Below, in pieces: positions 1 through 10,930 of a DNA stretch of 64,000 nt. The stretch covers positions 30,055,118 through 30,119,117 of the forward strand of contig OX442314.1 of NCBI GenBank assembly GCA_949358305.1, read 5' to 3'. The notes beneath the pieces were generated by a model. It was given only the letters and a program-made list of their open reading frames with translations, did no database searches and was not told where the DNA came from. The stretch comes from Strigamia acuminata (lineage: Eukaryota > Arthropoda > Chilopoda > Geophilomorpha > Linotaeniidae). Made by a program: the position numbers and the translations under genes. The first letter of the stretch is position 1. Every line of letters begins with the position of its first letter.

Positions 1-421
1 AGACATTGTATATATTATTGTGTCGTATTATCAAGCAACTACGCTTGCTATTTGTTCCTTCTGTATATATGTCATTTGTATCTATACTTTGCGTTACGAG
101 CATTTGCAGTGTTTACATTTGATATGTATAACTTCTATATTGCGCCTATAGGTGGCACTTGTATACCTTTGGATCACGTGATTAGACAGATTAAACTCAC
201 TCTATGTTTAGCTTTTCACCTGCAAACACCTGGCTCTTTATTTGGGTTTTCCACACCACTGCAAAACTGGGCTTTTGCTAATGATTTTCACTACAAATCA
301 ACAGACAGGCCCCGTCTCGAAAAGTCGCGGCACAGGATGGGGGCAGACGTAACGTTCAAGCGCTTGTCGTTGTCGGCGCGTTTCAACATTAGTTTTGTTC
401 TTGCCATTTTTTCCGCCCCGT
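1..421. other. Unassigned left flank
   Basis: I see no gene here. A 123-codon frame runs through it but matches no family I know and needs a TTG start. The sequence changes to a GC-richer tract near 305-425, just before a TGACAGGG motif at 422 that could be the outer edge of the retrotransposon to the right. Confidence 0.3.
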
Positions 422-1811
422 GACAGGGTTCGCACTCCATTTCCTCGTCCAGTCATGATGGTCGGGACTCACGTACTAAATTTAGTCACAAAAGAAAAAA
501 TCAAAAAATTGAACAAAAACAACGAAAAACACCACTCGAGCAAGGGCAAACAATAAAAACATGGGCTAATAACGCGGATTATAAAAAATCAATCGATAAA
601 GCTCACGTAGCAATTCATAACTTAACCAAAAAAGGTATTCGCAATTAAAAATCACCGAAGTAATGAAAATCGCGAAGCAAATCACGTGAAACGGAATTAC
701 AACTAAAATCATCGATACACAAACGCGTAGTAGCCCAAAACAAAAATACATAATTGGGGAGAAAATATTAATCAATGCGTCTAACAATAGCACAAAATCT
801 TCGCAAAGATGTACAAAATTCATCACATTAATGGTGTCAAATCAAGAAGCAAACGTGAATCAAAAATAATCATCGCGTGCAAGCTCGTCACTTTGAAATG
901 AGCAAACTCGAGAATTTGGCTAAGTCCATCTATACGCATACGGGTATCTAGCAAAGATGGCGGACATCACGTGACTTCAAGGAAAATTCCAAGAGCATGG
1001 CGACGCCATCTTGATTTTCGCAAAGTGAAACTAAACAAATATACAAAATCTTCTCAACAATAAAAAATACTCTGACAATTAGCGGCGAAGCTTTCTAAAC
1101 TATATTAACGCGTTATACCGTCGAATAATAAACAAAAAACTAATCAAATCACTTCGACTCGCGTACGGGGAAATTTTTGCCCTAAATCGCCGCACTCAGA
1201 AAATACACATGTTGCTCGAGCGGTTGAAAATTCACAATCTTCACTCAAAATTTCAAGAATACTCACAATTAATGTAACAATTCAGGATAACGCGCTTTGG
1301 TGGAGTTCTCTGCTCAATTGCTGCTGGATTCGCGTTGAAAATGTGTGGAACGCGAAGACACGATGTTAACCGTGTTAGGTCGCGAATACAATATGGCTGC
1401 CAGACACTGATTGAAAAGTGAGGTCATTGGTCAGCTGACACCTAGACACTCCGGCGCCATCTGTCGTAAACCAGACCACACACGCGCAAACAACAACGAG
1501 CATGAAAAACAACACCAAACGCTTACAAATATCAAAATAAATCGAAATAAAGTCGCGCCTACATCTCAAATGGAAAAGAATGGAGTTTTAACTCCGCATC
1601 TCCACCCGAAACGTCGACGAAAAAAACCACAATTAGTAGAAAAGTTTCGAAAAACCAGTAATTAGTAAAAAATACACCAAAAAACCCAACAAACACACTC
1701 ATTCCAAAAAGACAAAAAATTTACAAACACCAAAACTCTGCTAAAAATGTAAACAATGCTAAAAAATGGATTAATATTAGAAAAAACACTTTAAAACATA
1801 AAAGAAGGTAC
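422..1811 (-). other. Possible 3' UTR/LTR region of the decayed Ty3/gypsy element
   Basis: This 1.4 kb lies directly downstream, on the minus strand, of the integrase-bearing frame, so it is where the 3' untranslated region and 3' LTR should be. It starts with TGACAGGG on the plus strand, but I could not find a matching copy at the other end of the element (6975-7150), so LTR status is unproven. No host gene was recognised in it. Confidence 0.3.
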
Positions 1812-3683
1812 TCATGACGAACTTTCTCCCTGTTCACAGTCATCAAGCTGAACTTGAATGTCAGCGTAAAACTTTGCACAAATCTCACGTGCTTTCGCGC
1901 TAAATTTGTCCACTCTGGCGTGTATATCGTCCAAGTCCACTCTGGAGATGAAATTGGCGTTGCAATCGTCCTCAGCATCACTTGGCGCGTCCAGGGGGTC
2001 CGGAACATCTGTCGACTTCTCCGCGCTGTCGTCGGGATCGCTGTACCAGTGTCGTAAATCGACGATATGATATGGCTGCGTTACGCTGCCATCCTCCTTC
2101 ATTAACAGCACGGTGTTCGGTCCGATGATCCGGTGGATGATATAAATCCCCTCCGTCCGCTGCTGGAATCCTGCTGACACCTGCTTGTCTGCCGACGACA
2201 GAATCCTGCTCTTCAGCGTGACCCAGTCGCCAGGCTTAAAGTCGTGGGGTCGTCTCTTTCGGTCGTACCATCGTTTATGACGCAAATTCGCGATTTCCAA
2301 GTTCTTTCGCGCCTCGGCTCCGACGCGCAGCATGTAACAATGTAAATACTTCGCCTCATCCGGCGGAAGAGGTTCTCCGTCGCCGGTGTCACTATCGAAG
2401 TCGCCTGGATAACGCGCTTCCTGTCCAACGACCATCATATACGGCGAGAACTTCAAAGATGTTTGATAACTGGCGTTGATGGCCAAAATGAAGTAGCCAA
2501 TATGACGGTCCCAATTTACGTGTTCATCAATGTACGCGAGAATGCAGGTCTTTAAAGACTGATTCAACCGCTCCGCCAAGTTTCCTTGTGGGTGATATAC
2601 GGATATGTACTTATTCACAATGCCCATTCCCAAGCAGTGCGCTTGAAAACGCGCAGAACGGAAGGTAGGCGCATTGTCGCTAATCAAAGTCTTTGGGAAG
2701 GCCCATCGTTGCACAAACTCTTCAATTTGCGCAATTGTAGTTGGCACATCTGCTTTTTCGGTGAGCCGAACGTCAACCCATCTGCTGGCCGCATCGACCA
2801 TCACGAATGCGTAACAATTTCCTCGGCTAGACATCAACTTTTTCCCAAAGTAGTCGACGTAAATGGCTCTGAAACGACGGCGTGGTTTTGCCGTTTCCAT
2901 TTCTCCCATTGGCAAACGTCGTTCAACTTTTGCTCTCTGGCATGGCCCGCATACCTTAATCCACTCAGACACATCCCGCTTCATTCCTGGTCAAAAAACA
3001 CGTGTCTTTAAGCGCATCAAGGTCTTTTCAATTCCGAGATGGCCAGAAGTTGGCGGGAAGTGCAAACAATGAAAATAATTTCGCCTCAATGGTTTCGGCA
3101 GGTAAATACGACGCGATTGAGCGCGTTGGCCAATTGTTACTGGCGGGTACCTGCACAGAAGTCCACGATGCAAAGCCATATCTACAGATTGCTTCTTTAT
3201 TTTCTCGGCCTCGTCTTCGTCAGGCGGCAAATCTCCGGCATCCAAATACGTCATGATGCCTTTTGCCCAACCATCAGCCGACTGAGCATTTTTCATGACT
3301 TTTTGAGTTGGCAACAACTCATAGGCCGGATGCTCTGCTGGATAGTCATGTCGATCTTCAGACTCATCCGACGAGACTTGGTCTTCTACTGGAAGTTGTT
3401 GTGTCTGCCTTGAGCGCGTATTCGGTCGAATTGGCAATGGCAACAACGTGGTTCGATATTCGTCAGAACTTCGGTCACTTAACAAGTGCTCACTGCCAGA
3501 TTTCTCCTTTTCCGACACTGGTGACGCATCTCTTAATGATAAAGAGAATGAACGCTCACTTTGGGCAGGTGAAACAACCTTTTTGGGTCTTCCAACTTTA
3601 CGTTTGGGTTTTGGTGGTCTCCCTCTTTTCCTTTTTGGTGCAGGATCAGTAGGAGCCACTACGACCTTTGGAGGCCTTCCAAC
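1812..3683 (-). pseudogene. Ty3/gypsy pol, AT-hook linker and integrase part (broken)
   Basis: This is the C-terminal half of a retrotransposon Pol polyprotein. The 2991-3659 frame has basic GRP-type AT-hook motifs and then an integrase zinc-binding segment (HCLHFPPTSGHLG). The 1812-2984 frame continues with the two cysteines of that finger (CGPC), the catalytic integrase core (YVDYFG, then DNAPTF, then HPQGNLAERLNQS) and an SH3-like C-terminal part. Two in-frame TGA codons break the reading frame: one at 2988-2990, where Ty3/gypsy integrases normally have a tryptophan, and one just below 3684, inside the AT-hook array. Neither break shifts the frame. In life this enzyme inserts the element's cDNA into chromosomes; this copy cannot be translated through. 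Confidence 0.85.
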
Positions 3684-6572
3684 TCACCTTTTCACCGGCG
3701 CGTCCACTGGAGGCACACTGTTTTTACGTGGCCTTCCAACTCGTCTTTTCGGCGGCAAGGCAGCTGGAGGCGTCGTTACACCGGAGAGCTGGTGTGCTTC
3801 CACGACATTTTTTATGTCTGTCGGCACACTACCCCCCCTCAAGGGGTCGGGGGGTTTGGGGGGTTGGGTGTTCAAATCCCCAAACAACTCGAGCGGTTCC
3901 AACTCCTCAAATTCGCGCCTCTTTTGAAGAAGACGCGATCTCTTGCGAAGCTTGGCCGCATTTACGATCTTTGAGCCGGATGGTTTCGGCACGAAATCCT
4001 CGTCCAGCTCCACCATCCCAATGGTAGGCCAACACGCGAAATCGTCAAAGAACGCACAATACGTCGCCTCATCCAAGAGAGGACAGTCCTCATCGCCGAT
4101 TTCAATGGCGGGATCTACTGGCGATCTGCTCAACGCATCAGCGACACGATTGCTAGTGCCACTGCAATGCAGAAACGTGAAACGATATTCAGTCATTGAC
4201 AGAATCCATCGGGCCAACCTGCCTTTTGGCTCGCGCTGAGCAAAAAGCCATTTTAACAATTTATGGTCACTCTCAAGGTAAAAATCCATTAGTTCTAAGT
4301 AACTGCGGAAGCGCTTAACCGCCCAAACAGCAGCCAGACACTCGATTTTCGTAACATTATAATTCTTCTCCGCACTATTTAGAGCGTGTGAGGCAAATGC
4401 AATCGGCACACGGACGCCGTTATTGTCTAACTGCATCAACGCAGCACCCAAACCTGAGTAGCTCTCGTCTGTCTGCAGAATATACGGCTTCGTCCAGTCA
4501 GGAAACCTTCGATGCAAAGTTGACGTTGCAATATGGTCCCGCAGATACTCGAACGCTGCTTGACAGCCATCCGTCCAATTCCATACCGCGTTTTTCTTCA
4601 TCAGGGGCCTGAAAACTTCACAAGTCTTCGAGTACCCCGGAAAAAACGAAGAGTAGTAACTAATCATGCCCTTAAAACGCTGCAACTCTTTCAAGTTAGT
4701 CGGCGCGGGATATAATTGAATCGCGCTGGTCTTTTTCGGATTAGGACGGATTTTTCCTTCTTCAACAATGTGCCCCAACACTTCAAGGCTACGCTTACAC
4801 AGCTTTGTCTTGCCGGCATTCATCGTAAATCCTGCCGCGTCAAGAAGCGTCAGAACTTGCTTCAGATGTTCCACATGCTCTTCAAATGTCTTACTAAAGA
4901 CAATAATGTCGTCGATGTAAACAAAGACGCATTTGTACAAATATTCAGCAAGTGTAAGATTCATAGCGCGCTGCAGTGTCGCGGGGTCATTTATTGGACC
5001 GAAAGGCATGCAAACATACTCGTAGAGTCCGCGATGCGTGATAAAAGCGAGAAAAAGTTCATCTCCCGGCCTAACGCCGATCTGATGAAACGCTTCGCGT
5101 CCATCGATTATGGAGAACCACTTAGCCCCGCCCAAATATGAAAAGATGTTATTGATATCTGGGAGGGGATACACGTCGGGCATCGTTTGCGCATTGATAG
5201 GGCGAAAGTCCATGGCACATCTCCACCTGCCGTCCTTCTTGGGCACGACAACTGGAGCCACGGCACAATCACTCTTCGAGCGACGAATTATACCCTGAGC
5301 CAGCTTTTGATCGATGTACTGATCAGTTATAGCTTTTTTGGCTGGGTTTACCGGCCTAACAGGCACGTGTATTGGCCTAAAGTCAGGTTTCAGATCAACC
5401 TCAAAACGAGTGTTGTTACACAACCCAATTTCTTCTCTAAAGATGTTTGAAACGGGTTTTAACGCCTCAATCAAATGAGTGACGCGTTTTGGTGATAACT
5501 GACTCCACAGCTGCTCATGTATCCAGTCCAATTTAGTTGGATCGGAACATGGCAAATATTCTACAAAATTGGACGTAGGGCAAAACTGTCCACCGGTGGA
5601 ATCACACTTTTCCTCATCATCCGAAACAACTGAATCGGGGGGAACTGACGGGACAGAAGACTCTGCAGACTGCAATAATCCCTTCCGAGCCCTGCGCACT
5701 CGATTTGAACGTCGGAACTGGCTAAAACACATGGGCCTCCGGTAAACACGTGTCGTATCGCGGAATTTAGTTCTGCGCGACTTTTCGCGTCTCGGAGGTG
5801 ACCAAAGAAATGTCCAGCACCTATTTTCTGTGCTTTTACGCGAAACCACCACCTTAACCCTGAATGGCGCATCGTCATGCGGTAACTCAAAAGTTTCGGC
5901 GGGCAACGCGCGATGATTTAACAAAACACAGTTTACATCACTAATCGGGGCATCAATTGCCATCTTAGGGGCGGCGGGGATTAGTGGAAACAAAAGTACC
6001 GGATCGGAGGCCAGCGCCTGTCTCATAGTCATGAAACTACGCCGTTCCTCCGAACCCCTTATGAACCAGCAATTAAGACCATGGTCCGTACATAACCCGA
6101 CCGCTCGACAAAAATCTCGTCCGAGCAGCAAGTCCGCTGATGAGTCCTCGATCACCAAGCACAAAAAAGAGATCAGGGTCTGAGGAGCGCGCACGGTTAT
6201 CTCCACGCTACCCAAAACCTCAACTAATTGATTATTGGCAACGCGAATGGTCTCGTGCAGCACAACCATATCCACCCCCATCTTCTCGTGCAGCTTGTCA
6301 TACAGATCTTGAGCCATGATGCAGGTCTGCGCACCAGAGTCAAACTGCGCGATAAATTGGATGTCAGTCCAAACAATCTTCACATACTGCGAATCACGCC
6401 GTATTCTCTCTCCAATCCCGATTTCAATTTTTGGCTCCTTGGACGCATCTTTCTCTTTAGGAGAAATCATCACAAAGGAGTTCAATTTCGGAAGTAACGG
6501 GTCAGTATTTGGCGCGGTCAACACAGATTTTGGTGGCAACACGCGCTCCACCTTCGGTGGTTCCGACAAAGC
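3684..6572 (-). CDS. Ty3/gypsy pol: protease, reverse transcriptase, RNase H
   Basis: A 961-codon open frame of a Ty3/gypsy-type retrotransposon. A retroviral-type aspartic protease comes first (DSG at residues 77-79, LLLGRDF near 150). The reverse transcriptase follows from about 390 to 600 (MDFRPINA, then the catalytic YIDD at 551-554), then RNase H (QTDES around 699-703) ending near 830. The last 100 residues are proline-rich with GRP AT-hook cores. The usual MPFGL is MPFGPINDP here, an oddity that may lower activity. The frame sits at -1 relative to the gag remnant on its right, as expected for gag-pol made by frameshifting. It ends at a TGA inside the AT-hook array, so Pol is cut off before integrase. 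Confidence 0.9.
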   Translation of the reverse strand, partial: ALSEPPKVERVLPPKSVLTAPNTDPLLPKLNSFVMISPKEKDASKEPKIEIGIGERIRRDSQYVKIVWTDIQFIAQFDSGAQTCIMAQDLYDKLHEKMGVDMVVLHETIRVANNQLVEVLGSVEITVRAPQTLISFLCLVIEDSSADLLLGRDFCRAVGLCTDHGLNCWFIRGSEERRSFMTMRQALASDPVLLFPLIPAAPKMAIDAPISDVNCVLLNHRALPAETFELPHDDAPFRVKVVVSRKSTENRCWTFLWSPPRREKSRRTKFRDTTRVYRRPMCFSQFRRSNRVRRARKGLLQSAESSVPSVPPDSVVSDDEEKCDSTGGQFCPTSNFVEYLPCSDPTKLDWIHEQLWSQLSPKRVTHLIEALKPVSNIFREEIGLCNNTRFEVDLKPDFRPIHVPVRPVNPAKKAITDQYIDQKLAQGIIRRSKSDCAVAPVVVPKKDGRWRCAMDFRPINAQTMPDVYPLPDINNIFSYLGGAKWFSIIDGREAFHQIGVRPGDELFLAFITHRGLYEYVCMPFGPINDPATLQRAMNLTLAEYLYKCVFVYIDDIIVFSKTFEEHVEHLKQVLTLLDAAGFTMNAGKTKLCKRSLEVLGHIVEEGKIRPNPKKTSAIQLYPAPTNLKELQRFKGMISYYSSFFPGYSKTCEVFRPLMKKNAVWNWTDGCQAAFEYLRDHIATSTLHRRFPDWTKPYILQTDESYSGLGAALMQLDNNGVRVPIAFASHALNSAEKNYNVTKIECLAAVWAVKRFRSYLELMDFYLESDHKLLKWLFAQREPKGRLARWILSMTEYRFTFLHCSGTSNRVADALSRSPVDPAIEIGDEDCPLLDEATYCAFFDDFACWPTIGMVELDEDFVPKPSGSKIVNAAKLRKRSRLLQKRREFEELEPLELFGDLNTQPPKPPDPLRGGSVPTDIKNVVEAHQLSGVTTPPAALPPKRRVGRPRKNSVPPVDAPVKR

Positions 6573-6586
6573 TTTAGGTGTTAAAC

Positions 6587-7010
6587 TTACTTCTTCTTTG
6601 GGTCCACCACTTTGTTGTCGGACTTCGGTGGGGCCCCTTTCCCGTTTCCCGGAACGACCCAGGGTTTATAACAGTGCGGGCATAGCGGCGCGTTCAATTT
6701 AATGTCACGCATATACCAGCGATCGCGCCTGTTTTTAGCCCACTCCGCTCCGGGTGGCAACTTAATGTCCTTAGGCGGGCCGGAGTCCAGAGCAAAAGAG
6801 TAGTTTTGACTGCAGAGTGCAGATATGAGGTTCTCCAGTCTCCACTTGTGGCTTGGTCTCAACAGGGGGCGCAGATTTCGCAGCCACAATACTACGGACT
6901 GTCTGCGCGATCATGCTTTGATTATCATCAACAAACATGCCACCTTGCTCTAATTCACCCAAGACTTCCATCACGGCCGCAACCTTATTGCGCGTGAAAA
7001 AATGTCTAGA
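6587..7010 (-). pseudogene. Ty3/gypsy gag C-terminal remnant
   Basis: Two overlapping minus-strand frames (6587-6889 and 6771-6974) look like pieces of one Gag C-terminus split by a frameshift near 6830. The downstream piece has a CPHC pair and a basic tail ending in TAA at 6587-6589. The bulk of Gag (capsid) and any 5' LTR are absent: only about 140 bases separate this remnant from ataxin-3 3' sequence that is duplicated elsewhere. The element is therefore truncated at its 5' end. Confidence 0.6.
6596..6602 (-). other. Candidate -1 frameshift heptamer (C CCA AAG) in the decayed element
   Basis: On the minus strand the gag frame reads GAC CCA AAG and stops four codons later, while pol is open in the -1 frame through this point. 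The heptamer fits the X XXY YYZ rule, although Z = G is a weaker version. The element is dead, so this is a relic. Confidence 0.4.
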
Positions 7011-7314
7011 CGGATTTTTAGATTTTTAGATTTTTAGGGTTAGGATTTATTAGGAGTTTAACAAATCAAACAATGATTAGGAACACGGAAAACGCGTACA
7101 AACACAAAAATTCGATGGGATTACAAGGCGCGTTAATGCCGGGCCGTGACATCAATTTCTTCAATAAAATATTCTTACATTATCTACAGTTTTAAAACAT
7201 AAAAAAAAATAAAATTTAAATTATTTTCTGGGCAGGATGCAGCCTGAATCATTCTTCCATTTTGGCATAATTTTGCAGCACATTCACGAGTCAATAGAAA
7301 TGTCTTGACAATTT
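7011..7314. other. Boundary between retroelement remnant and ataxin-3 3' region
   Basis: Sequence matching the 3' flank of the complete ataxin-3 gene (starting at about 12757) begins at about 7153. What lies left of that is element-derived or unassigned, with a repeated ATTTTTAG motif at 7015-7040. I see no gene here. Confidence 0.4.
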
Positions 7315-8409
7315 TCATCCGCTCTCTTGTTCCATTGACATTTTTAACGCGGCTTCCAGCATAGCCTCTTCCGAGAAGTCGTCCGACACTGACACTGACG
7401 CCGACGCCTTCGCGCTGCTCGCACTCTGCCGATCAGAGGCACAGCTGTTGGTGTCTTCCGATGTTTGTGTTTGTTTGCACCGGAGTTCCGTATACTCGTT
7501 TGTGTCGTCAGGATCATTGTTTGAACCTGATGGTAAGTTGGAATTATATTCTGGCAAGAATAAATCAATAAATTGATGCTTTATCAATTCATTCTGGTTA
7601 AATTCAACTTAATTTATCAAATATACGCTGTTTACTTTACAATTCAAAATCATTAAAAATTTACGTTGTTTTTTACGTTAAAATTCACATTTATTGAAAT
7701 TTACAATACATTAAGAATTAAAAATTCAAATTTTTACGATCTATTTTGCATTAAAATTTCATATATTAATAATTTACGTTATATTTTGCGTTAAAATTCG
7801 AATTTATCGACAAATCACGTTCTTATTGCGTTAAAATTCGAACATAACTGCATTTTAACGTAAGAAAATCAACAAAATTATAATAATTCGAATTATTTTT
7901 GCACTAAAATTGGGTTTCATTCAATACTTTCATGCTATTCCATGCCAAATTCATTAAAATCCGCACGTATTACCTTGTAAACTTAACCTGACTGCGGCGT
8001 CTAATTGAGCATCTTCATCTTCCAGACCATTTTTATCTTTGCCATTACTCTTAGCCTCTTGTTGCGCTTTAACCTCGGATATTAAACCTGGCTTGATCAT
8101 TTGTACCGCGGGCTTCAACCGCAAAAAATTATCAGCTTTGCATTCGGGAAACAAACCCTGAACGATAAATATAGAATAACCTAAAAAGCAAACAAATATT
8201 CAATGCTAAACGGCGTTAAGCGTTGTTAAATCAATCGATCGATCGATCAATCACCTTCCTGCTGCAGTTGTGCCAAAAACATCGCGAGATATGTGTCCGA
8301 TATTAATTCTGGTCCCGTAAGTAACGAATTCAAATTAAACCATTGTCGACCCAATTTACGCACTGTAAACCAGTGGTCACGGTAGTTACATATAAATGCC
8401 ATCTGATGT
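7315..8409 (-). pseudogene. ATXN3: 5'-truncated ataxin-3 copy (exons 4-6 only)
   Basis: Three exons match exons 4-6 of the complete gene at 12920-15834 with identical lengths: 8255-8409 (155 nt), 7974-8180 (207 nt) and 7315-7526 (212 nt). All splice signals and reading phases are kept. Exon 4 carries the second half of the Josephin domain, including the catalytic His (DHWFTV) and Asn (WFNLNS). Exons 5 and 6 each carry a ubiquitin-interacting motif. The exons for the N-terminus and the catalytic Cys are missing: homology to the intact gene runs out in a 21-bp repeat array at 8668-8815. It cannot make an active deubiquitinase. A transcript from another promoter is possible but not shown. The lack of stops suggests a young duplication. 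Confidence 0.85.
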
Positions 8410-8667
8410 CTGAAATCAAAGACATAAAATAAATAAAATAAAAATTCTGAGTTTTAGCAGATTATATATTGAAACGAGATTTTTAACGGTGGTTTTGCAT
8501 TTAAGTTAATTTTTACTATTTCACGCATATTTCAGAGTTTGAAGTTTTTTTGAGAGTTAATATTTTTTCTACACATGAAATTAATATTTTACCATAAAAA
8601 CATAGTTTTTAAGCATTTTTCATTAGAAAGCTTGTAAACTTTTTATAATTTACGCGTAAAATCCTTT

Positions 8668-8815
8668 TTGTGTGTAAAAAAGTGTAAAAATCTATTTTTC
8701 ATGTGTAAAAATCTATTTTTCATGTGTAAAAATCTATTTTTCATGTGTAAAAATCTATTTTTCATGTATAAAAATCTATTTTTCATGTGTAAAAATCCAT
8801 TTTTTATGTGTAAAA
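8668..8815. repeat. 21-bp minisatellite (CATGTGTAAAAATCTATTTTT unit)
   Basis: About seven tandem units, the same unit as at 14440-14635 in intron 3 of the complete ataxin-3 gene. The duplicated ataxin-3 segment ends here, so the array marks a duplication or recombination breakpoint. The 60-codon frame across it is only a product of the 21-base period. Confidence 0.85.
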
Positions 8816-8867
8816 AACTAAAACTCCATTTTAGCCACTTCGCACGCTAAACCAACATTCATCCAAA

Positions 8868-9740
8868 ATGAAAATATTCTTCCTAATCCTAACTTTGACA
8901 TTTTGTCAAATAACTGCTGCTGCTGAAACGGTAAGAAAAAGCTTCTGCCCCCAAATTTAGGTTAGGCTTCACCGCACACCATCCCCAAGCCATTCCCTCA
9001 AACTTTATTTTTTTTTTTTTCTGTTTTTCTATATTTTTGAGATAATTTATTGTACTAATTGCCACACTTTCTTTCTCAACAGTGTGACTCAATGTTGAAG
9101 GGATCACAACAAGGGTGCACTTATTTGACCGCCAAAATCAAGGATTTAAAGGTAAGTTAAATTATATCAAAGAAATGTTTGAACAAAATTCAACTAACAA
9201 AAATTAAATTTCTATAGTTAGCTAATCGGATATGTGGCTGTGCTGCTGGCGCCTTAGAACAAAAAGTAATTACACAATCACATTGATTGATTCACTTGAT
9301 ACTTGACAAAAGTTGTCATTCTTAATTAATTTTAGGAAGATTATTGTAAGCGAAAAGAGAATTTTGCAGCTGTACCTGCCTGTGGCACTTTTATTAATTC
9401 TGTACCGGTAAGTGTAACTTCTTTTAATCTTTTTTTAGAAAAAGAAAACTAAAAACTTGTATTTACAGTCGGCATACGACGCCCTAATTAAAAACGAATT
9501 TTCCCACAAGCTTGCTGAAGTGATCTTAAGGGTGTTTGTACGTGTGTGAACAAATTCCGACGAGGAAATTCAGAAAAGTTTCAATAACATTTTCACAGAC
9601 CCAACTTGGTACGGAGCTATTGGTAAATCATTCATGTTTAATTTTCAAAATTCATATTTATGTCACGTACTTATTTGTCTTTAGAAACGGTGATCGAGTT
9701 CGTGTTCGCTGAGCAAGGTGTTGCATTCAACAAGTTGTAG
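8868..9740 (+). pseudogene. Small secreted cysteine-rich protein, copy A (premature TGA)
   Basis: Six exons: 8868-8930, 9083-9151, 9218-9265, 9336-9407, 9469-9622 and 9685-9740, all with GT-AG junctions. Exon 1 encodes a clear signal peptide (MKIFFLILTLTFCQITAAA). The mature part has a spaced-cysteine pattern (C, C, CGC, C, C) shared with copy B at 11405-12325. In exon 5 an in-frame TGA (9547-9549) sits where copy B has a cysteine TGC; beyond it the frame stays open to a TAG at 9738-9740. That stop lies at the edge of unrelated sequence, so the last 20 or so residues of copy B are also lost. Exons are clear, but the product would be about 110 residues unless the TGA is bypassed. I do not recognise the family. 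Confidence 0.7.
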
Positions 9741-10925
9741 TGACCCTAGTGGTCACTAATGAAGTATCAGGAATGAGCCTGAATGGAATATTTAATTTGA
9801 GTTGTTTTATTTCATTTAATATTTTTTATGATCTCGACAAGGAAGTTAGAGACGGTGGGAGGAAATGTGGGTGGTCGCCAAGGAAACCAGCCCACAGCCT
9901 TCTCAGACAGGAAACACTTCCTGTGGAGAGAGTGAGAGAGTCAGTCTGAAACCAACACTTGAGAGAAAACCACCTTGAAAACTACCACTGGAACAAAACC
10001 ATGAGGAGCTGTTTTTGAGGAATTCAATCGAGTATTGAGACTCTTTCTTGCAAATTGTTAAAACAGTTTGTGAGATATTCTTGCTGTTGCTACAGTCCGT
10101 AACAGTGGGAAACCTATTCTTGCCAAACAACTTGTGTTTGGGTGAGAACTTGTCTTGCCGCCGTGAGATCACTGCGGAGAGACCGTGAAGTTTCGTCGCC
10201 ATCGTCGGGCTACGAAGTCGAATTCTGTGTGAAAGAAGTAGCGAAATTAGTCGCAACCGCGTCGTTGAGACGACAGAGTTGCGAGCTGGAGGAGACGGAG
10301 AGTTACGGAGAATTAGACGAGTCGGAATTGAGTCCGAGTGTTGTAAGAGAAGTCGGAATTGAGTCCGTCGTTAGCAGTCACCGAAGCCGAGCCGAGCGTC
10401 GTGTGAAGAGAATCCAAGCGATCGGCGTTCCCGAGAAGTGGAGCCGTCGAATCGATTGTATTCTTTATCATTTTCCATTATTCTTGATTATTTCACTTTT
10501 GGTGAAATATTTCTTTGATTGCTTAATTTGCCATATTATCACAAAATAATCTCTTTTATGTATCATTGTATTTAAACATTAAGTTTATTCAAAGCCACAA
10601 ATAAATACCTTTTAATTGAGAAATAATAGAGTCATTATTTCTCCCACCATTTCAGTTAAAGTTGAGTTATTTGAGAAGTATTCTAGATAAGTCCTGTCAC
10701 GGCAAAAGTGAGTTCAGAATTATTGTTATAATTTCTAGCAGTAATTTGAGCTCATTACAAAGTGTTTCGACCAAATTCGGGGACTTATTAGTCCTCCGAA
10801 ATAAAAAATGTAATTTCAAATTAGAGAGATTTAAATTTGTGAAAATAAAGTAGAAACAATAAACAATCTTTGATTCATTGATTTCTCCAACCAAAACCTA
10901 CGCATTGTACACCCATCACCCACGT
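9736..10925. mobile_element. Candidate solo LTR or similar insertion
   Basis: Copy A of the secreted gene loses similarity to copy B at about 9731, where foreign sequence starts with TGTAGTGACC. A CAAGT pentamer flanks the insert (9731-9735 and 10926-10930), consistent with an LTR-type target duplication. The insert has AATAAA-type signals near 10600, but its right edge does not end in the usual CA, and the flank does not clearly resume homology to copy B. The open frame at 10142-10549 matches no family I know. Confidence 0.3.
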
Positions 10926-10930
10926 CAAGT

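Noticed and set aside
9547-9549. Selenocysteine codon in secreted copy A (TGA in place of Cys)
   Set aside because: I could not see a convincing SECIS hairpin, the copy has also lost its C-terminus, and a simple nonsense mutation is more likely. Kept only as something to test.
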